Shown here in pieces: positions 18,719 through 28,256 of a DNA stretch of 64,000 nucleotides. Below the pieces are notes generated by a model. The model had not been told where the DNA came from. It ran no database searches and worked only from the letters and a program-made list of their open reading frames with translations. The stretch is from JANXQG01 sp963709175 (GTDB lineage Bacteria; Planctomycetota; Planctomycetia; Pirellulales; Thermoguttaceae). Location of the stretch: positions 1,984,001 through 2,048,000 of the forward strand of contig CAVPVK010000007.1 of the NCBI GenBank assembly GCA_963709175.1, written 5' to 3'. Position 1 is the first letter of the stretch, and every line of letters begins with the position of its first letter. The translations under genes and the position numbers were made by a program.

Positions 18719-20827
18719 ATGATAATATTGAAGGGAGTACCCTTGCGTCTTTTCTACCTCACCCAGTTCGTTCTTGCGGGATTTGCCGCCTCCTTCGCCC
18801 TAGGCGCGGAAACAGCCACCAAGACCGGCGGCGAAAATGCGACGGCAAAGTCGAGCCAAAAACCGGCCCAGGCCAGCGCCTACGGCGAGTTCGATACCTT
18901 CTGTCGAGCTCATTTCGGAGCGGCTAAGGAGGAACTCACGTATGCAGCCTTTGGCAAGGAGCTGAAATTCGACGAGAGCGGGCTTTGGGAGTACCCATCC
19001 ATTGAATCGGCGTGCATCGGGTTTGAAACCGTTTTGCCGGCGCGAAGCTGCGTGGAATACGGACCGACAGCCGCTTATGGCCAGCGTACCCGAGCGACCG
19101 ATCGGTTTTGCTACCTTCATCTGCACTATCTGCAGGGACTTCAGCCGGGGCACCGTTATCACTATCGGCTCCTGGCCGTCGATGAGCGGGGCAAAAGCAT
19201 TGCCTCGCCGGACCGTACCTTGGAAACCAGGGCGGCTGGAGGAGTTTTCCGGGTTCCCGATAACGTTACCGGCCCTCCCTACGTCCTCGATCGGCCCGGC
19301 GGGGTCTACGTCGTGACCAGGGATATGGTATTTGGCGGGCGGGCCTTTCAGATCAAGGCCAAGAACGTCACGTTGGACCTGGGTGGACATTCGGTCGTCT
19401 ACGACAACGCCCACATGGGGCCGCTGGGCAATCCGCCCTACTTCCCCATATACATTGCGAAGTCCGCCTTCGGCGTGCTCGTCCAGGGGGCCAACTTCAG
19501 GATCGTCAACGGAACCATCCGCCAGGGCGACGGCAATGACGGCTCTCAGGGTAACGCCATTGGTTTCAATCCGATATATGTCGGAGCGCAGCCGGGCGAA
19601 ATCGCCGGAGTAATGCTGGACTATTCGGGGGACCAAATGACGGGCATCCAAACCCACTGGATGGATGTCTGCGATATCCACCACAACGTTATTCTCGATC
19701 GCGGTACGGTTATTACAAACCGGCATCAGGGTTGCAACGGAATCGGCATGTTGGGCAGTCCGAAGCAAGGCAGGGTGCATCATAACCTGCTGCTGCGTGT
19801 GCGGCACCGAGGGTTGGGCGGCAAGGAGGTCTACCGTAACGAGATTTACGGAGACAGCTATGCCACGAATTCCTACGCCGTCAGCGTCGTGCCTCATGGG
19901 AGGTATTACGACAATCGACTCTTCGGGACGGGTTACCATTTCGTTGGTCTTAACTGGGCCAGTGAAATCGAAGTGTTCAGGAACTTCATCCAAATTCAGG
20001 GCGAGAAGCCCACGAGCCGATCGAATGAATACGGGGCGATTGCCTCGGAAAACGGGATGCGACTCACCCAGTATGGGGGCAATCAAGTCCCGTACGAGAA
20101 CGTCCTTTACCACGACAACGTTATCGTGCTGAAGGGTCGGGATGGTTGTCAATTGCGGGGAACGGAGTTCTTCTCCGATCCATTTGTGAAAAACCTGGTC
20201 TTCCGGGACAATGTGGTCAAGGTGCTCGCAGAGGATCCGCGTACGACACTGGCCGCCTGTGTCGTCACCCAGGGCAACGGGGGTAGCAAGGTGAGCGCGG
20301 ACGCCATGTTGCCGATCCATTACGAGAATAACGTCTTACTTTCGAACACTTGCAACGTCCGGTTTGGGGATGGTTACGGGGTCGGGTCAAACCATCAGTT
20401 CGTTGGCTGCAGATTCGTCCGCTTGGGAGACGATCCGGGCTACAAGACCTTTGCCTTTGGTTACCGTTATTCGCCCTGCAAGAGACACATTTTGCTGGAC
20501 TGTGTTTTCGAGAATGGTGCAAGTCCAGACAGCGTTGAATGGGGCGGAAAGGCTGCAGACGAAGACTTCACGGTCCAGTGGACCGTCGAGATCAAGACGG
20601 CTCCCGGCGCTACGGTCACGGTCAAGGACAAGAACAGCGGCAAGGTCTTCGAGGGAACGGCGGACGGCAGCGGCTTGGCACGTGCGCCATTGTCGCAATA
20701 TATTCAGCGGCCGACGGGCAAAACCATGCTCACGCCACACACGATAACTGCCGCGCGGAGCGGCAGGACCGCCTCTACGACAGCTACCGTGGACAGGCCG
20801 CAGACGGTGCTGCTGCGAATTGACTAG
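18719..20827 (+). CDS. Secreted right-handed beta-helix protein
   Basis: A 702-residue exported protein. A hydrophobic signal segment (FYLTQFVLAGFAASFALG) precedes AETATK. The first ATG at 18719 is followed by a TTG at 18743 that has a better-placed AAGGGAG ribosome site and could be the true start. Residues about 180-560 contain short Asn/Gly-rich rungs (NVTLDLGGHSVVYDNAHMG, FRNFIQIQGE, VLYHDNVIVLKG), as expected of a parallel beta-helix of the pectate-lyase / epimerase type. A small beta domain closes the protein (TAPGATVTVKDKNSGKVF). It may bind or trim the polysaccharide outside the cell (inference). Confidence 0.75.
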   Translation: MIILKGVPLRLFYLTQFVLAGFAASFALGAETATKTGGENATAKSSQKPAQASAYGEFDTFCRAHFGAAKEELTYAAFGKELKFDESGLWEYPSIESACIGFETVLPARSCVEYGPTAAYGQRTRATDRFCYLHLHYLQGLQPGHRYHYRLLAVDERGKSIASPDRTLETRAAGGVFRVPDNVTGPPYVLDRPGGVYVVTRDMVFGGRAFQIKAKNVTLDLGGHSVVYDNAHMGPLGNPPYFPIYIAKSAFGVLVQGANFRIVNGTIRQGDGNDGSQGNAIGFNPIYVGAQPGEIAGVMLDYSGDQMTGIQTHWMDVCDIHHNVILDRGTVITNRHQGCNGIGMLGSPKQGRVHHNLLLRVRHRGLGGKEVYRNEIYGDSYATNSYAVSVVPHGRYYDNRLFGTGYHFVGLNWASEIEVFRNFIQIQGEKPTSRSNEYGAIASENGMRLTQYGGNQVPYENVLYHDNVIVLKGRDGCQLRGTEFFSDPFVKNLVFRDNVVKVLAEDPRTTLAACVVTQGNGGSKVSADAMLPIHYENNVLLSNTCNVRFGDGYGVGSNHQFVGCRFVRLGDDPGYKTFAFGYRYSPCKRHILLDCVFENGASPDSVEWGGKAADEDFTVQWTVEIKTAPGATVTVKDKNSGKVFEGTADGSGLARAPLSQYIQRPTGKTMLTPHTITAARSGRTASTTATVDRPQTVLLRID

Positions 20828-21826
20828 GTGCCGGCGCTTATGGCCAGCCGATTGGAAGATTCTGCACTTCTCGAGTGTCGAGAACACCTGGTGAGCGAGG
20901 CGGCGGTGGCCCGACCCAAACGCGCATCGTCGCGCCTGGGCTACGATTGTGCGCGTATAGTGGCCATTTCTCTGGTGGCACTCACACATATCTGTGCTGT
21001 ATCGGGCAGCGTTCTTCCATCCCTGTTTGGACTCAATATTGGCCAATTGGGAGTCGCGATCTTTTGTATCTTGAGCGGCTACTTCAGTATGCTTTCCCAG
21101 GAGAAAAACAATCTGCGATGGATCATGCGGAGGGCGCATAGGATCGTGCTGCCCTACTGGCTTTCGCTGCTTCCCATATTTGCCGCCAATGCCGTTGTCG
21201 GCTATAAGCCGACTTCAACGGGACTTGTAGTATCGGAATTCCTGGGCACCGGCTATTTCACCCATCCGAAGTCACTTGTTGGTGTCCACGTCTGGTTTAT
21301 GTCGCTGCTTCTGGTCTGTTACGGCATAGCGCTTGTGGTCCGCTGGTGGCGAGCGACATTGCCTTTTTTTGTCGTGTTGACCGTTTGCACTATGGGTTGG
21401 GATCGGCTCTTTTCCGCGCATGTCCTATCGTTCCTGTCAGGCTGTGTCCTGGCAACCGTGCAGCGCTCGGCCAGTCGCAACTACGCAGTCATTTTCGTTG
21501 TGGCTGCCTTGGCGTCGGGCGTGATTACGTCTCACCGATGCTACGGCTATCCGTTGGTGGCCACGCTCACCTTACTAGCCTGCACGGCCTTTAAAGCGCC
21601 GAGCCCTCGATGGCTGGCGTTAGCCAGCGAACGCTCGTACGAGTTCTTTCTGGTTCACGGTCCCATCTACCTGGGGTTCGCCGTGTACTTCCATCTGGGG
21701 CCCTGCGCACTTCTGTTCTTCGGAACGCCCGTCGCCACAATTGCCGCCATGCTGCTCTGGAGTGCCGCCGAGGCGCTCGGATCGCTGGACTCGCAGTTGA
21801 AACGCATTTGCGCGATGCGACCTTAG
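20828..21826 (+). CDS. Acyltransferase family 3 membrane protein
   Basis: A 332-residue integral membrane acyltransferase with about ten segments. The start is a GTG placed directly after the previous stop; an ATG at 20840 is an alternative. Conserved features are DCARIVAISLVALTHICAV (the segment with the active-site histidine), FCILSGYFSMLSQ and RAHRIVLPYWLS. It likely O-acetylates the polysaccharide. It closes the polysaccharide operon; a gap and a strong promoter for the next gene follow. Confidence 0.8.
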   Translation: MPALMASRLEDSALLECREHLVSEAAVARPKRASSRLGYDCARIVAISLVALTHICAVSGSVLPSLFGLNIGQLGVAIFCILSGYFSMLSQEKNNLRWIMRRAHRIVLPYWLSLLPIFAANAVVGYKPTSTGLVVSEFLGTGYFTHPKSLVGVHVWFMSLLLVCYGIALVVRWWRATLPFFVVLTVCTMGWDRLFSAHVLSFLSGCVLATVQRSASRNYAVIFVVAALASGVITSHRCYGYPLVATLTLLACTAFKAPSPRWLALASERSYEFFLVHGPIYLGFAVYFHLGPCALLFFGTPVATIAAMLLWSAAEALGSLDSQLKRICAMRP

Positions 21827-22002
21827 CGTCCGGCCAGGACGAACTCCGGGTTTAGCGGCGAAGTCGTTCCGGCTACCGGGCGGGCGGTACGCCTGCACCA
21901 CGGAGTTCCTTCTGGACGAACCCCTAGGGCGCTGGGCCGTTTCTTTCTCGACATCATCCCGCTCCACCTCATCCTGATACAAGATACTATTGTAATATAT
22001 TC

Positions 22003-22031
22003 TTGACATTAATAGCCACTCTACGTAAAAT
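22003..22031 (+). promoter_or_regulatory. Strong sigma70-type promoter
   Basis: A consensus TTGACA (22003-22008) and TAAAAT (22026-22031) are separated by exactly 17 bases, within AT-rich DNA unlike the surroundings. It faces the giant surface-protein gene, giving a leader of about 195 bases to ATG 22234. The remaining gap from 21827 shows no gene. Confidence 0.75.
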
Positions 22032-22233
22032 AGGGGGCGGAAGATCTGAGTCGTCCTCTGCCCCATTTCCGACCGACGGTGGGTTCAGCTCAGTATGCCT
22101 TGCGCTAGCACGCCGTACGCACAACGAGCTGGAACTGGGAGCGACGTTAACCCGGATCGCTGCGCCACCGCTCGAAAGCGGTTTTCTCTACTCCCCACAG
22201 GTTGACGAGAAGTACAGGCTAGAGGCAATTCCC

Positions 22234-25200
22234 ATGAAGTCTCACCGGTTGACTCGCAAGGCGAAGCGTGTTTGGAAGTATGGCTCTTATCGAACTTTGG
22301 CGTTTGAGGCGCTGGAGGCGCGTAGTTTATTGACTATCAGCCTGGCCAATTCTTTGGCCAACGTTACAGTGTCGTCGCTCGGTGTTTCGATCGCCCAAGG
22401 CGGCACTGTGGAACCGAGCGGCCCAACCCTCGTCGTGCAGGGAACCAGCGGCAGCGACGTGATCAGCGTGCAGGCGGACACCACAACCCCTGGCGCGATC
22501 GATGTGATCTTCGATGGACAATTGACCGTCGTGCCCGGCCCCATTGGGAACATCGTGGCCTATGGCTGGGGGAGTGTCTCGATTACCGTGAGCAATAGTC
22601 TGACGATTCCATCGTATCTGTTTGGCAGCAGCGCGGGCACTGCTACTCTGACAGGCGGCGGCGGCAGCAACGTGATCGTGGGAGGCGGCGGGGCCGACGT
22701 TCTGAACGGCGGGCCCGGCCGCGATGTGCTCATCGGCGGCAGCGGGGCTTCGCAGTTGTTCGGCAGCCTTTCCGGGCCGAGCGTCCTGATAGCCGGCGCG
22801 TACTCCGGTCAATATAATCTGTCAACGCTGGATGCCTTGTCCACGGCTTGGTCCGGTCCCAACTCGACCGCGGCTGTGCAAAGCATCCTTGGTAGTGGAG
22901 TTCAGGCCGGTCCGAACCCTTATCAAATCTACGCGGGGAATCCGTCGGACCTGGTAATCTCAACCCCCGGGCACAATGACCTGATCTTCTCTCCCACTGC
23001 GAATCAGACGGGTGTTTGGACTACCGCCTCATTTATCAACGCCAATGGCTTTACGACGTACGACATGCTTTCGCCCTACGAAAGCGGCGTGACAAACGTC
23101 CGTGTATTGCTGCCCAGCAATTACACGTCGTCGCCAACAACTCCATATCGGGTAATCTATCTGCTTCCCGTGGAGCCCAACAACGAAACGGATTTCGGCG
23201 ACGGACTCGTGACCGTGCAATCCTTAGGTTTGCAGAACAGCGACAACACGATCTTCGTGGCGCCCACGTTCTCTGCCATGCCATGGTACGTGGACAACGC
23301 CACCAACTCGCAAATGTGGCAAGAGACTTACTTTTGCAGCAATGTGGTTCCATTCATTGAGAGCACTTTTCCGGTCCTTGCGCAGCCGGAAGGGCAATTG
23401 CTGCTGGGTTTCAGCAAGTCTGGATACGGCGCCTTTACCTTGCTCCTCCGCCATCCAAATCTGTTTGGCGGGGCCTTCGCCTGGGACGCGCCGCTGGCAA
23501 GTCCCGGCGAGATACCGATTCAAAACCTGGGTACGACGCAGAATCGCGCAAATTATGTGATCTCGACTCTGCTGCAAAGCGACGCATCGCTTCTGCAGAC
23601 GCAGCCGGCTCGGCTCTTTATGATGGGATATAGCCTGTTCCAGACGGACCTTGAAAACACTGACACCCTGATGACCAGTCTCGGCATTCCGCACGTTTAC
23701 ATTCCGGGAAGCTATGAAGCGCATGCGTGGGATAGCAACTGGGTAAGTACGGGGGTGAGCGAACTTCTCTCGCTCAACCTGCCTTTTCCGACCCCGGAAA
23801 TCGCCGTGTCAGGCGATAGCCAGAGCATCGCCGACGGCGACAGCACGCCACAGGTTGCCGACGGGACCGACTTTGGTTCCGTGCTACAGGGGCAGGTAAG
23901 CCCCACCAGCGTATTCACGATTACGAACGACGGAACAGCGCCGTTGAGCTTGGGAAGCGTGAGCGTGCCAGCCGGCTTTACGTTGCTCAGCAGTCTGCCG
24001 GCCAGTTTAGTTGCCGGGACTTCGGCCAGCTTCTCCGTGCAGTTGACCGCCAGTTTGCCCGGAACCTATGCGGGCAACATCAGTTTCAGCAATAACGCCA
24101 GTGATCTCAGCGAGAACCCTTTTCAGTTCCAGATCACCGGCACAGTCGTGGGGATTCCTCAAATCGCCGTCTCGGGCAACGGCCTGAACATTGCCGACGG
24201 TGACAGCACACCCCAAGCTGCCAACGGGACCGACTTCGGCTCCGTGTCCGTAGGCCAGGCTGGGCCGACGAGCGTCTTTACCGTCGTGAACGGTGGAACA
24301 GGCCCGTTGACCTTGGGAAGCATTTCCGTGCCGGCTGGGTTTACGTTGGCCAGCGGCCTGCCGACAAGTCTGGCCCCCGGCGCGTCGGCCACCTTTTCCG
24401 TGCAGCTCAGCGCTACGGCGGCTGGAACCTATGCCGGCAACGTCAGCTTCAGCAACAACGCCGCCGAGGGAACCGAGAATCCCTTCCAGTTCCTGATCAC
24501 CGGCACGGTGATAGGGATACAGGGAATCGCCGTTTCGGGCAATGATCAAAATATTCCCGATGGCGACAGCACACCGCAGACCGCCGACGGGACCGATTTC
24601 GGTAGCGTGCCGCAAGGACAAGCAGGGACCACTAGCATGTTTACCGTTGTCAATAGCGGGTCGGTGCCTTTGGCCTTGGGCAACGTGAGCGTGCCCAACG
24701 GCTTTGCCCTGCTCAGCGACCTGTCGACGAGTATCGTCCCTGGGGCATCGGTGACGTTCTCCGTGCAGCTTGTGGCCAGTGCGCCGGGGGCGTATGCGGG
24801 CAACGTCAATTTCAGCGCCAGTCCCTGGGGTGAAAGCACAAGCACGTTCCAATTCCAGATCACCGGCACCGTGGTGGGAAATCCGGAAATCGCCGTCTCG
24901 GGCAATGGTCAGGGAATTGGCGATGGCAACGGTACGCCGCAGACTACCAACGGGACGGACTTCGGCACCGTGGCCGCGGACCAGCCGGGGCCTATCAGTG
25001 TGTTTACTGTCCTCAGCAATGGAACCGCTCCCTTGACCCTGGGCAGCGTCAGCGTGCCGGCCGGCTTTGCGTTGCTGAACGGTCTGCCGGCCAGCCTGGC
25101 CTCGGGGGCCTCGGCCAGCTTCTCCGTGCAGTTGCTCACCAGCGTGACTGGTAGCTATACAGGCGAGGTCAGCTTCAGCAATAACGCCGCCAATGGAATT

Positions 25201-25512
25201 GAGAACCCGTTCCAATTTCAGATCAACGGTACAGTCGTGGGTATTCCGCAAATCGCCGTCTCGGGCAACGGCCAGGGGATTTCTGATGGCGACACAACGC
25301 CCCAGGCCGCCAACGGGACGAACTTCGGCGCCGTGCTGGAAGGGCAGGCGGGCCCCACCAGCGTCTTTACTATCGTCAACAACGGAACGGCGCACCCTGG
25401 CACTGGGGAACGTCAGCGTTCCGGCCGGATTTGGCCTCGTCAGCAGCCTGCCGGCGAGCCTCGAACCGGGGGCCTCGGGCAGTTTTTCTGTGCAGTTGCT
25501 CACCGCCGCTAG
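22234..25512 (+). CDS. Giant surface protein: esterase domain plus anchor-D repeats (first part)
   Basis: Start ATG 22234 (MKSHRLTRKAKRVWKYGS) is chosen because the upstream open frame runs through the promoter. The N-terminus has the planctomycete extracellular motif FEALEARSLLT. Residues about 139-175 contain Gly-rich RTX-like units (GGGGADVLNGGPGRDVLIGG). Residues about 287-517 form a putative esterase domain (NVRVLLPSNYTSSP, nucleophile region GFSKSGYGA with Ser394, late His in SYEAHAWDSNW). Five choice-of-anchor-D repeats of about 121 residues follow from residue 523. Near 25394 one extra base (GCGCACCCTGG where repeats have GCGCCCCTGG) shifts the frame, so the literal frame ends at 25512 while the domains continue in another frame. 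Confidence 0.8.
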   Translation: MKSHRLTRKAKRVWKYGSYRTLAFEALEARSLLTISLANSLANVTVSSLGVSIAQGGTVEPSGPTLVVQGTSGSDVISVQADTTTPGAIDVIFDGQLTVVPGPIGNIVAYGWGSVSITVSNSLTIPSYLFGSSAGTATLTGGGGSNVIVGGGGADVLNGGPGRDVLIGGSGASQLFGSLSGPSVLIAGAYSGQYNLSTLDALSTAWSGPNSTAAVQSILGSGVQAGPNPYQIYAGNPSDLVISTPGHNDLIFSPTANQTGVWTTASFINANGFTTYDMLSPYESGVTNVRVLLPSNYTSSPTTPYRVIYLLPVEPNNETDFGDGLVTVQSLGLQNSDNTIFVAPTFSAMPWYVDNATNSQMWQETYFCSNVVPFIESTFPVLAQPEGQLLLGFSKSGYGAFTLLLRHPNLFGGAFAWDAPLASPGEIPIQNLGTTQNRANYVISTLLQSDASLLQTQPARLFMMGYSLFQTDLENTDTLMTSLGIPHVYIPGSYEAHAWDSNWVSTGVSELLSLNLPFPTPEIAVSGDSQSIADGDSTPQVADGTDFGSVLQGQVSPTSVFTITNDGTAPLSLGSVSVPAGFTLLSSLPASLVAGTSASFSVQLTASLPGTYAGNISFSNNASDLSENPFQFQITGTVVGIPQIAVSGNGLNIADGDSTPQAANGTDFGSVSVGQAGPTSVFTVVNGGTGPLTLGSISVPAGFTLASGLPTSLAPGASATFSVQLSATAAGTYAGNVSFSNNAAEGTENPFQFLITGTVIGIQGIAVSGNDQNIPDGDSTPQTADGTDFGSVPQGQAGTTSMFTVVNSGSVPLALGNVSVPNGFALLSDLSTSIVPGASVTFSVQLVASAPGAYAGNVNFSASPWGESTSTFQFQITGTVVGNPEIAVSGNGQGIGDGNGTPQTTNGTDFGTVAADQPGPISVFTVLSNGTAPLTLGSVSVPAGFALLNGLPASLASGASASFSVQLLTSVTGSYTGEVSFSNNAANGIENPFQFQINGTVVGIPQIAVSGNGQGISDGDTTPQAANGTNFGAVLEGQAGPTSVFTIVNNGTAHPGTGERQRSGRIWPRQQPAGEPRTGGLGQFFCAVAHRR

Positions 25513-26011
25513 CGGCACTTTTAGCGGCAACATCAGTATCAGCAATAACGCTACCAATGGAACCGAGAACCCTTTCCAGTTCCAGATCACCGGCACGGTA
25601 GGCACGTTGAGCAGCCCACTAATTGTGGACAATGCCAGTTCCAGCGTCACGATTGTCGGAGCTTGGGCGGCCACCACCTCGACGTCGGGATACTACGGCA
25701 GCAATTACTTGAACGATGAAAACTCGGGCAAGGGCACGAAGAGCGTCCAGTTTGCGCCCAACCTGCCGTATTCCGGCTTGTACCAGGTTTTTGCCCGGTG
25801 GCCGGCCGGATCGAACCGGGCGACGAACGTTCCCATTGACATCGCTTCGGCCAGCGGCACGACCACGGTGACGGTCAACCAGCAACTCAATAACAACGTC
25901 TGGGTTTCGTTGGGGACCTATAGCTTCGCCGCAGGAACCGCCGGCTTCGTCAAGATCCGCAACACAGGGACCAACGGCTATGTCATCGCCGACGCCGTGG
26001 AATTCGTCCCG
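25162..26011 (+). repeat. 850-bp perfect direct repeat, copy 1
   Basis: Bases 25162-26011 recur with no difference that I can find at 27398-28247 (offset 2236). The copy covers half of one anchor-D repeat, one full repeat with its frameshift, and the golvesin-like domain. Just outside the copy the sequences diverge (GTGACTGGTAGC against GTGTCTGGTACC). Confidence 0.85.
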
Positions 26012-27748
26012 GCCACCGTGCAAACGCTGGCGGCTTTGGCCGTATCGGGTAACGGCCAGAGTATTGCCGATGGCGACAGCGCACCGCAAACTGCCGACGG
26101 GACCGACTTTGGCTCGGTGAGCATAGGTCAGACGGGGCCAATTAGCGTCTTTACCGTCGTTAATACGGGAACGGCCCCCTTGGCCCTGGGAAGCGTGAGT
26201 GTGCCGGCCGGTTTTGCGCTCGTCAGCGGCCTACCGACCAGCCTCGCGACGGGTGCTTCGGCCATATTTTCCGTGCAGTTGACGGCCACAGTGGCCGGAA
26301 CCTATGCAGGCACCGTCAGCTTCAGCAACAATGCCAGTAACTTCAGCGAGAATCCCTTCCAGTTCCAGATCACCGGCACGGTCGTGGGGATCCCGCAAAT
26401 CGCTGTGTCGGGCAACGGCCTGAGCATTGCCGATGGTGACACAACGCCCCAGACCGCCGACGGGACCGACTTCGGCTCAGCGCCCGTGGGGCAACCCGGG
26501 TCGACCAGCGTCTTTACCGTTGTCAACGGCGGGACGGACGTTTTGACCCTAGGAACCGTCTCCGTGCCTGTCGGTTTTACGGTAGTCGGCGCACTGCCGA
26601 CAAGTCTGGCCTCGGAGGCCTCGGCCAACTTCTCCGTGCAGCTCAGCGCTACGGCGGCTGGAACCTATGCCGGCAACGTCAGCTTCAGCAACAACGCCGC
26701 CGAGGGATCCGAGAATCCCTACCAGTTCCAGATCACCGGCACGGTGATGGGGATCCCGGGGATCGCCATCTCGGGCTGCAATCAGAATATTCCTGACGGC
26801 GACAGCACGCCGCAGGCCACCGACGGGACCGACTTCGGCAGTGTGCTGCAGGGGCAGGCGGGGACGACCAGCTTGTTTACCGTTGTCAATACCGGGTCTG
26901 TCCCTGTGGCCCTGGGGAGCGTGAGCGTGCCCAACGGCTTTACACTACTCAGCGACCTGTCGACGAGTCTTGCCTCTGGGGCCTCGGCCACCTTCTCCCT
27001 GCAGTTTACTGCCACACTGCCGGGAACATACATAGGCAACGTCAGCTTCAGCGTAGACCAGGGAAACGGTATCATAAGCGCGTTCCAATTCCAGATCACC
27101 GGCACAGTCGCGGGGGTACCGGGAATCGATGTCTCCGGCGACAATCAGAGCATTGCAGATGGCGACAGCACGCCGCAGATTGCCGACGGGACGGCCTTCG
27201 GCATCGCGGCTGTCGGTCAGACGGGATCAACCGACGTCTTTACCGTTGTCAACAGCGGAACGGCTCCCTTGACTCTGGGCAACGTCAGCGTGCCGGCGGG
27301 CTTTACGTTGCTTAGCACCCTTCCGGCCAGCCTGGCCCCGGGGGCCTCGGCCAGCTTCTCCGTGCAGTTGCTCACCAGCGTGTCTGGTACCTATTCGGGC
27401 GAGGTCAGCTTCAGCAATAACGCCGCCAATGGAATTGAGAACCCGTTCCAATTTCAGATCAACGGTACAGTCGTGGGTATTCCGCAAATCGCCGTCTCGG
27501 GCAACGGCCAGGGGATTTCTGATGGCGACACAACGCCCCAGGCCGCCAACGGGACGAACTTCGGCGCCGTGCTGGAAGGGCAGGCGGGCCCCACCAGCGT
27601 CTTTACTATCGTCAACAACGGAACGGCGCACCCTGGCACTGGGGAACGTCAGCGTTCCGGCCGGATTTGGCCTCGTCAGCAGCCTGCCGGCGAGCCTCGA
27701 ACCGGGGGCCTCGGGCAGTTTTTCTGTGCAGTTGCTCACCGCCGCTAG
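25393..27748 (+). pseudogene. Giant surface protein, continuation after first frameshift
   Basis: Directly after the extra base the anchor-D repeat resumes (LALGNVSVPAGFGLVSS) in a different frame. It is followed by a golvesin/xanthan-lyase C-terminal-like domain (LIVDNASSSVTIVGAWAA to YVIADAVEFVP) and then by anchor-D repeats 6 to 10, starting LAVSGNGQSIADGDSAPQ at 26037. The frame is lost again near 27630 at the same extra base as before, because the preceding stretch is an exact copy. No separate ribosome site is evident, so this is one gene with frameshifts rather than two genes. Confidence 0.65.
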
Positions 27749-28247
27749 CGGCACTTTTAGCGGCAACATCAGTATCAGCAATAACGCTACCAATGGAACC
27801 GAGAACCCTTTCCAGTTCCAGATCACCGGCACGGTAGGCACGTTGAGCAGCCCACTAATTGTGGACAATGCCAGTTCCAGCGTCACGATTGTCGGAGCTT
27901 GGGCGGCCACCACCTCGACGTCGGGATACTACGGCAGCAATTACTTGAACGATGAAAACTCGGGCAAGGGCACGAAGAGCGTCCAGTTTGCGCCCAACCT
28001 GCCGTATTCCGGCTTGTACCAGGTTTTTGCCCGGTGGCCGGCCGGATCGAACCGGGCGACGAACGTTCCCATTGACATCGCTTCGGCCAGCGGCACGACC
28101 ACGGTGACGGTCAACCAGCAACTCAATAACAACGTCTGGGTTTCGTTGGGGACCTATAGCTTCGCCGCAGGAACCGCCGGCTTCGTCAAGATCCGCAACA
28201 CAGGGACCAACGGCTATGTCATCGCCGACGCCGTGGAATTCGTCCCG
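27398..28247 (+). repeat. 850-bp perfect direct repeat, copy 2
   Basis: Second copy of the 850-bp repeat, ending seven bases before the stop of the giant gene. It carries the same extra base as copy 1. Either recent gene conversion or an assembly artefact could explain the perfect identity. Confidence 0.85.
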
Positions 28248-28256
28248 CTGACCTAA
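27630..28256 (+). pseudogene. Giant surface protein, last part after second frameshift
   Basis: After the second frameshift the tenth anchor-D repeat is completed and a second golvesin-like domain (positions about 27846-28250) ends the protein with VEFVPLT and TAA. This domain is identical to the first golvesin-like domain. Joined across both shifts the gene would encode about 2000 residues. Golvesin-like and anchor-D domains usually serve attachment or carbohydrate contact outside the cell. Confidence 0.6.

Noticed and set aside
18800..20320. Minus-strand open frame of 506 codons
   Set aside because: It is antisense to the secreted beta-helix gene, whose signal peptide and rungs are convincing.
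22003..22233. Upstream TTG extension of the giant surface protein
   Set aside because: It would translate through a consensus promoter, and the planctomycete N-terminal motif sits right after ATG 22234.
24007..25677. Long minus-strand open frame (556 codons) opposite the anchor-D repeats
   Set aside because: It mirrors the GC-rich plus-strand repeats, has no family features and changes with the duplicated repeats.
23800..28250. Regular DNA repeats of about 363 bases that could suggest a CRISPR or satellite array
   Set aside because: They are coding repeats of the anchor-D domain with codon-level divergence; there are no short identical repeats with unique spacers.
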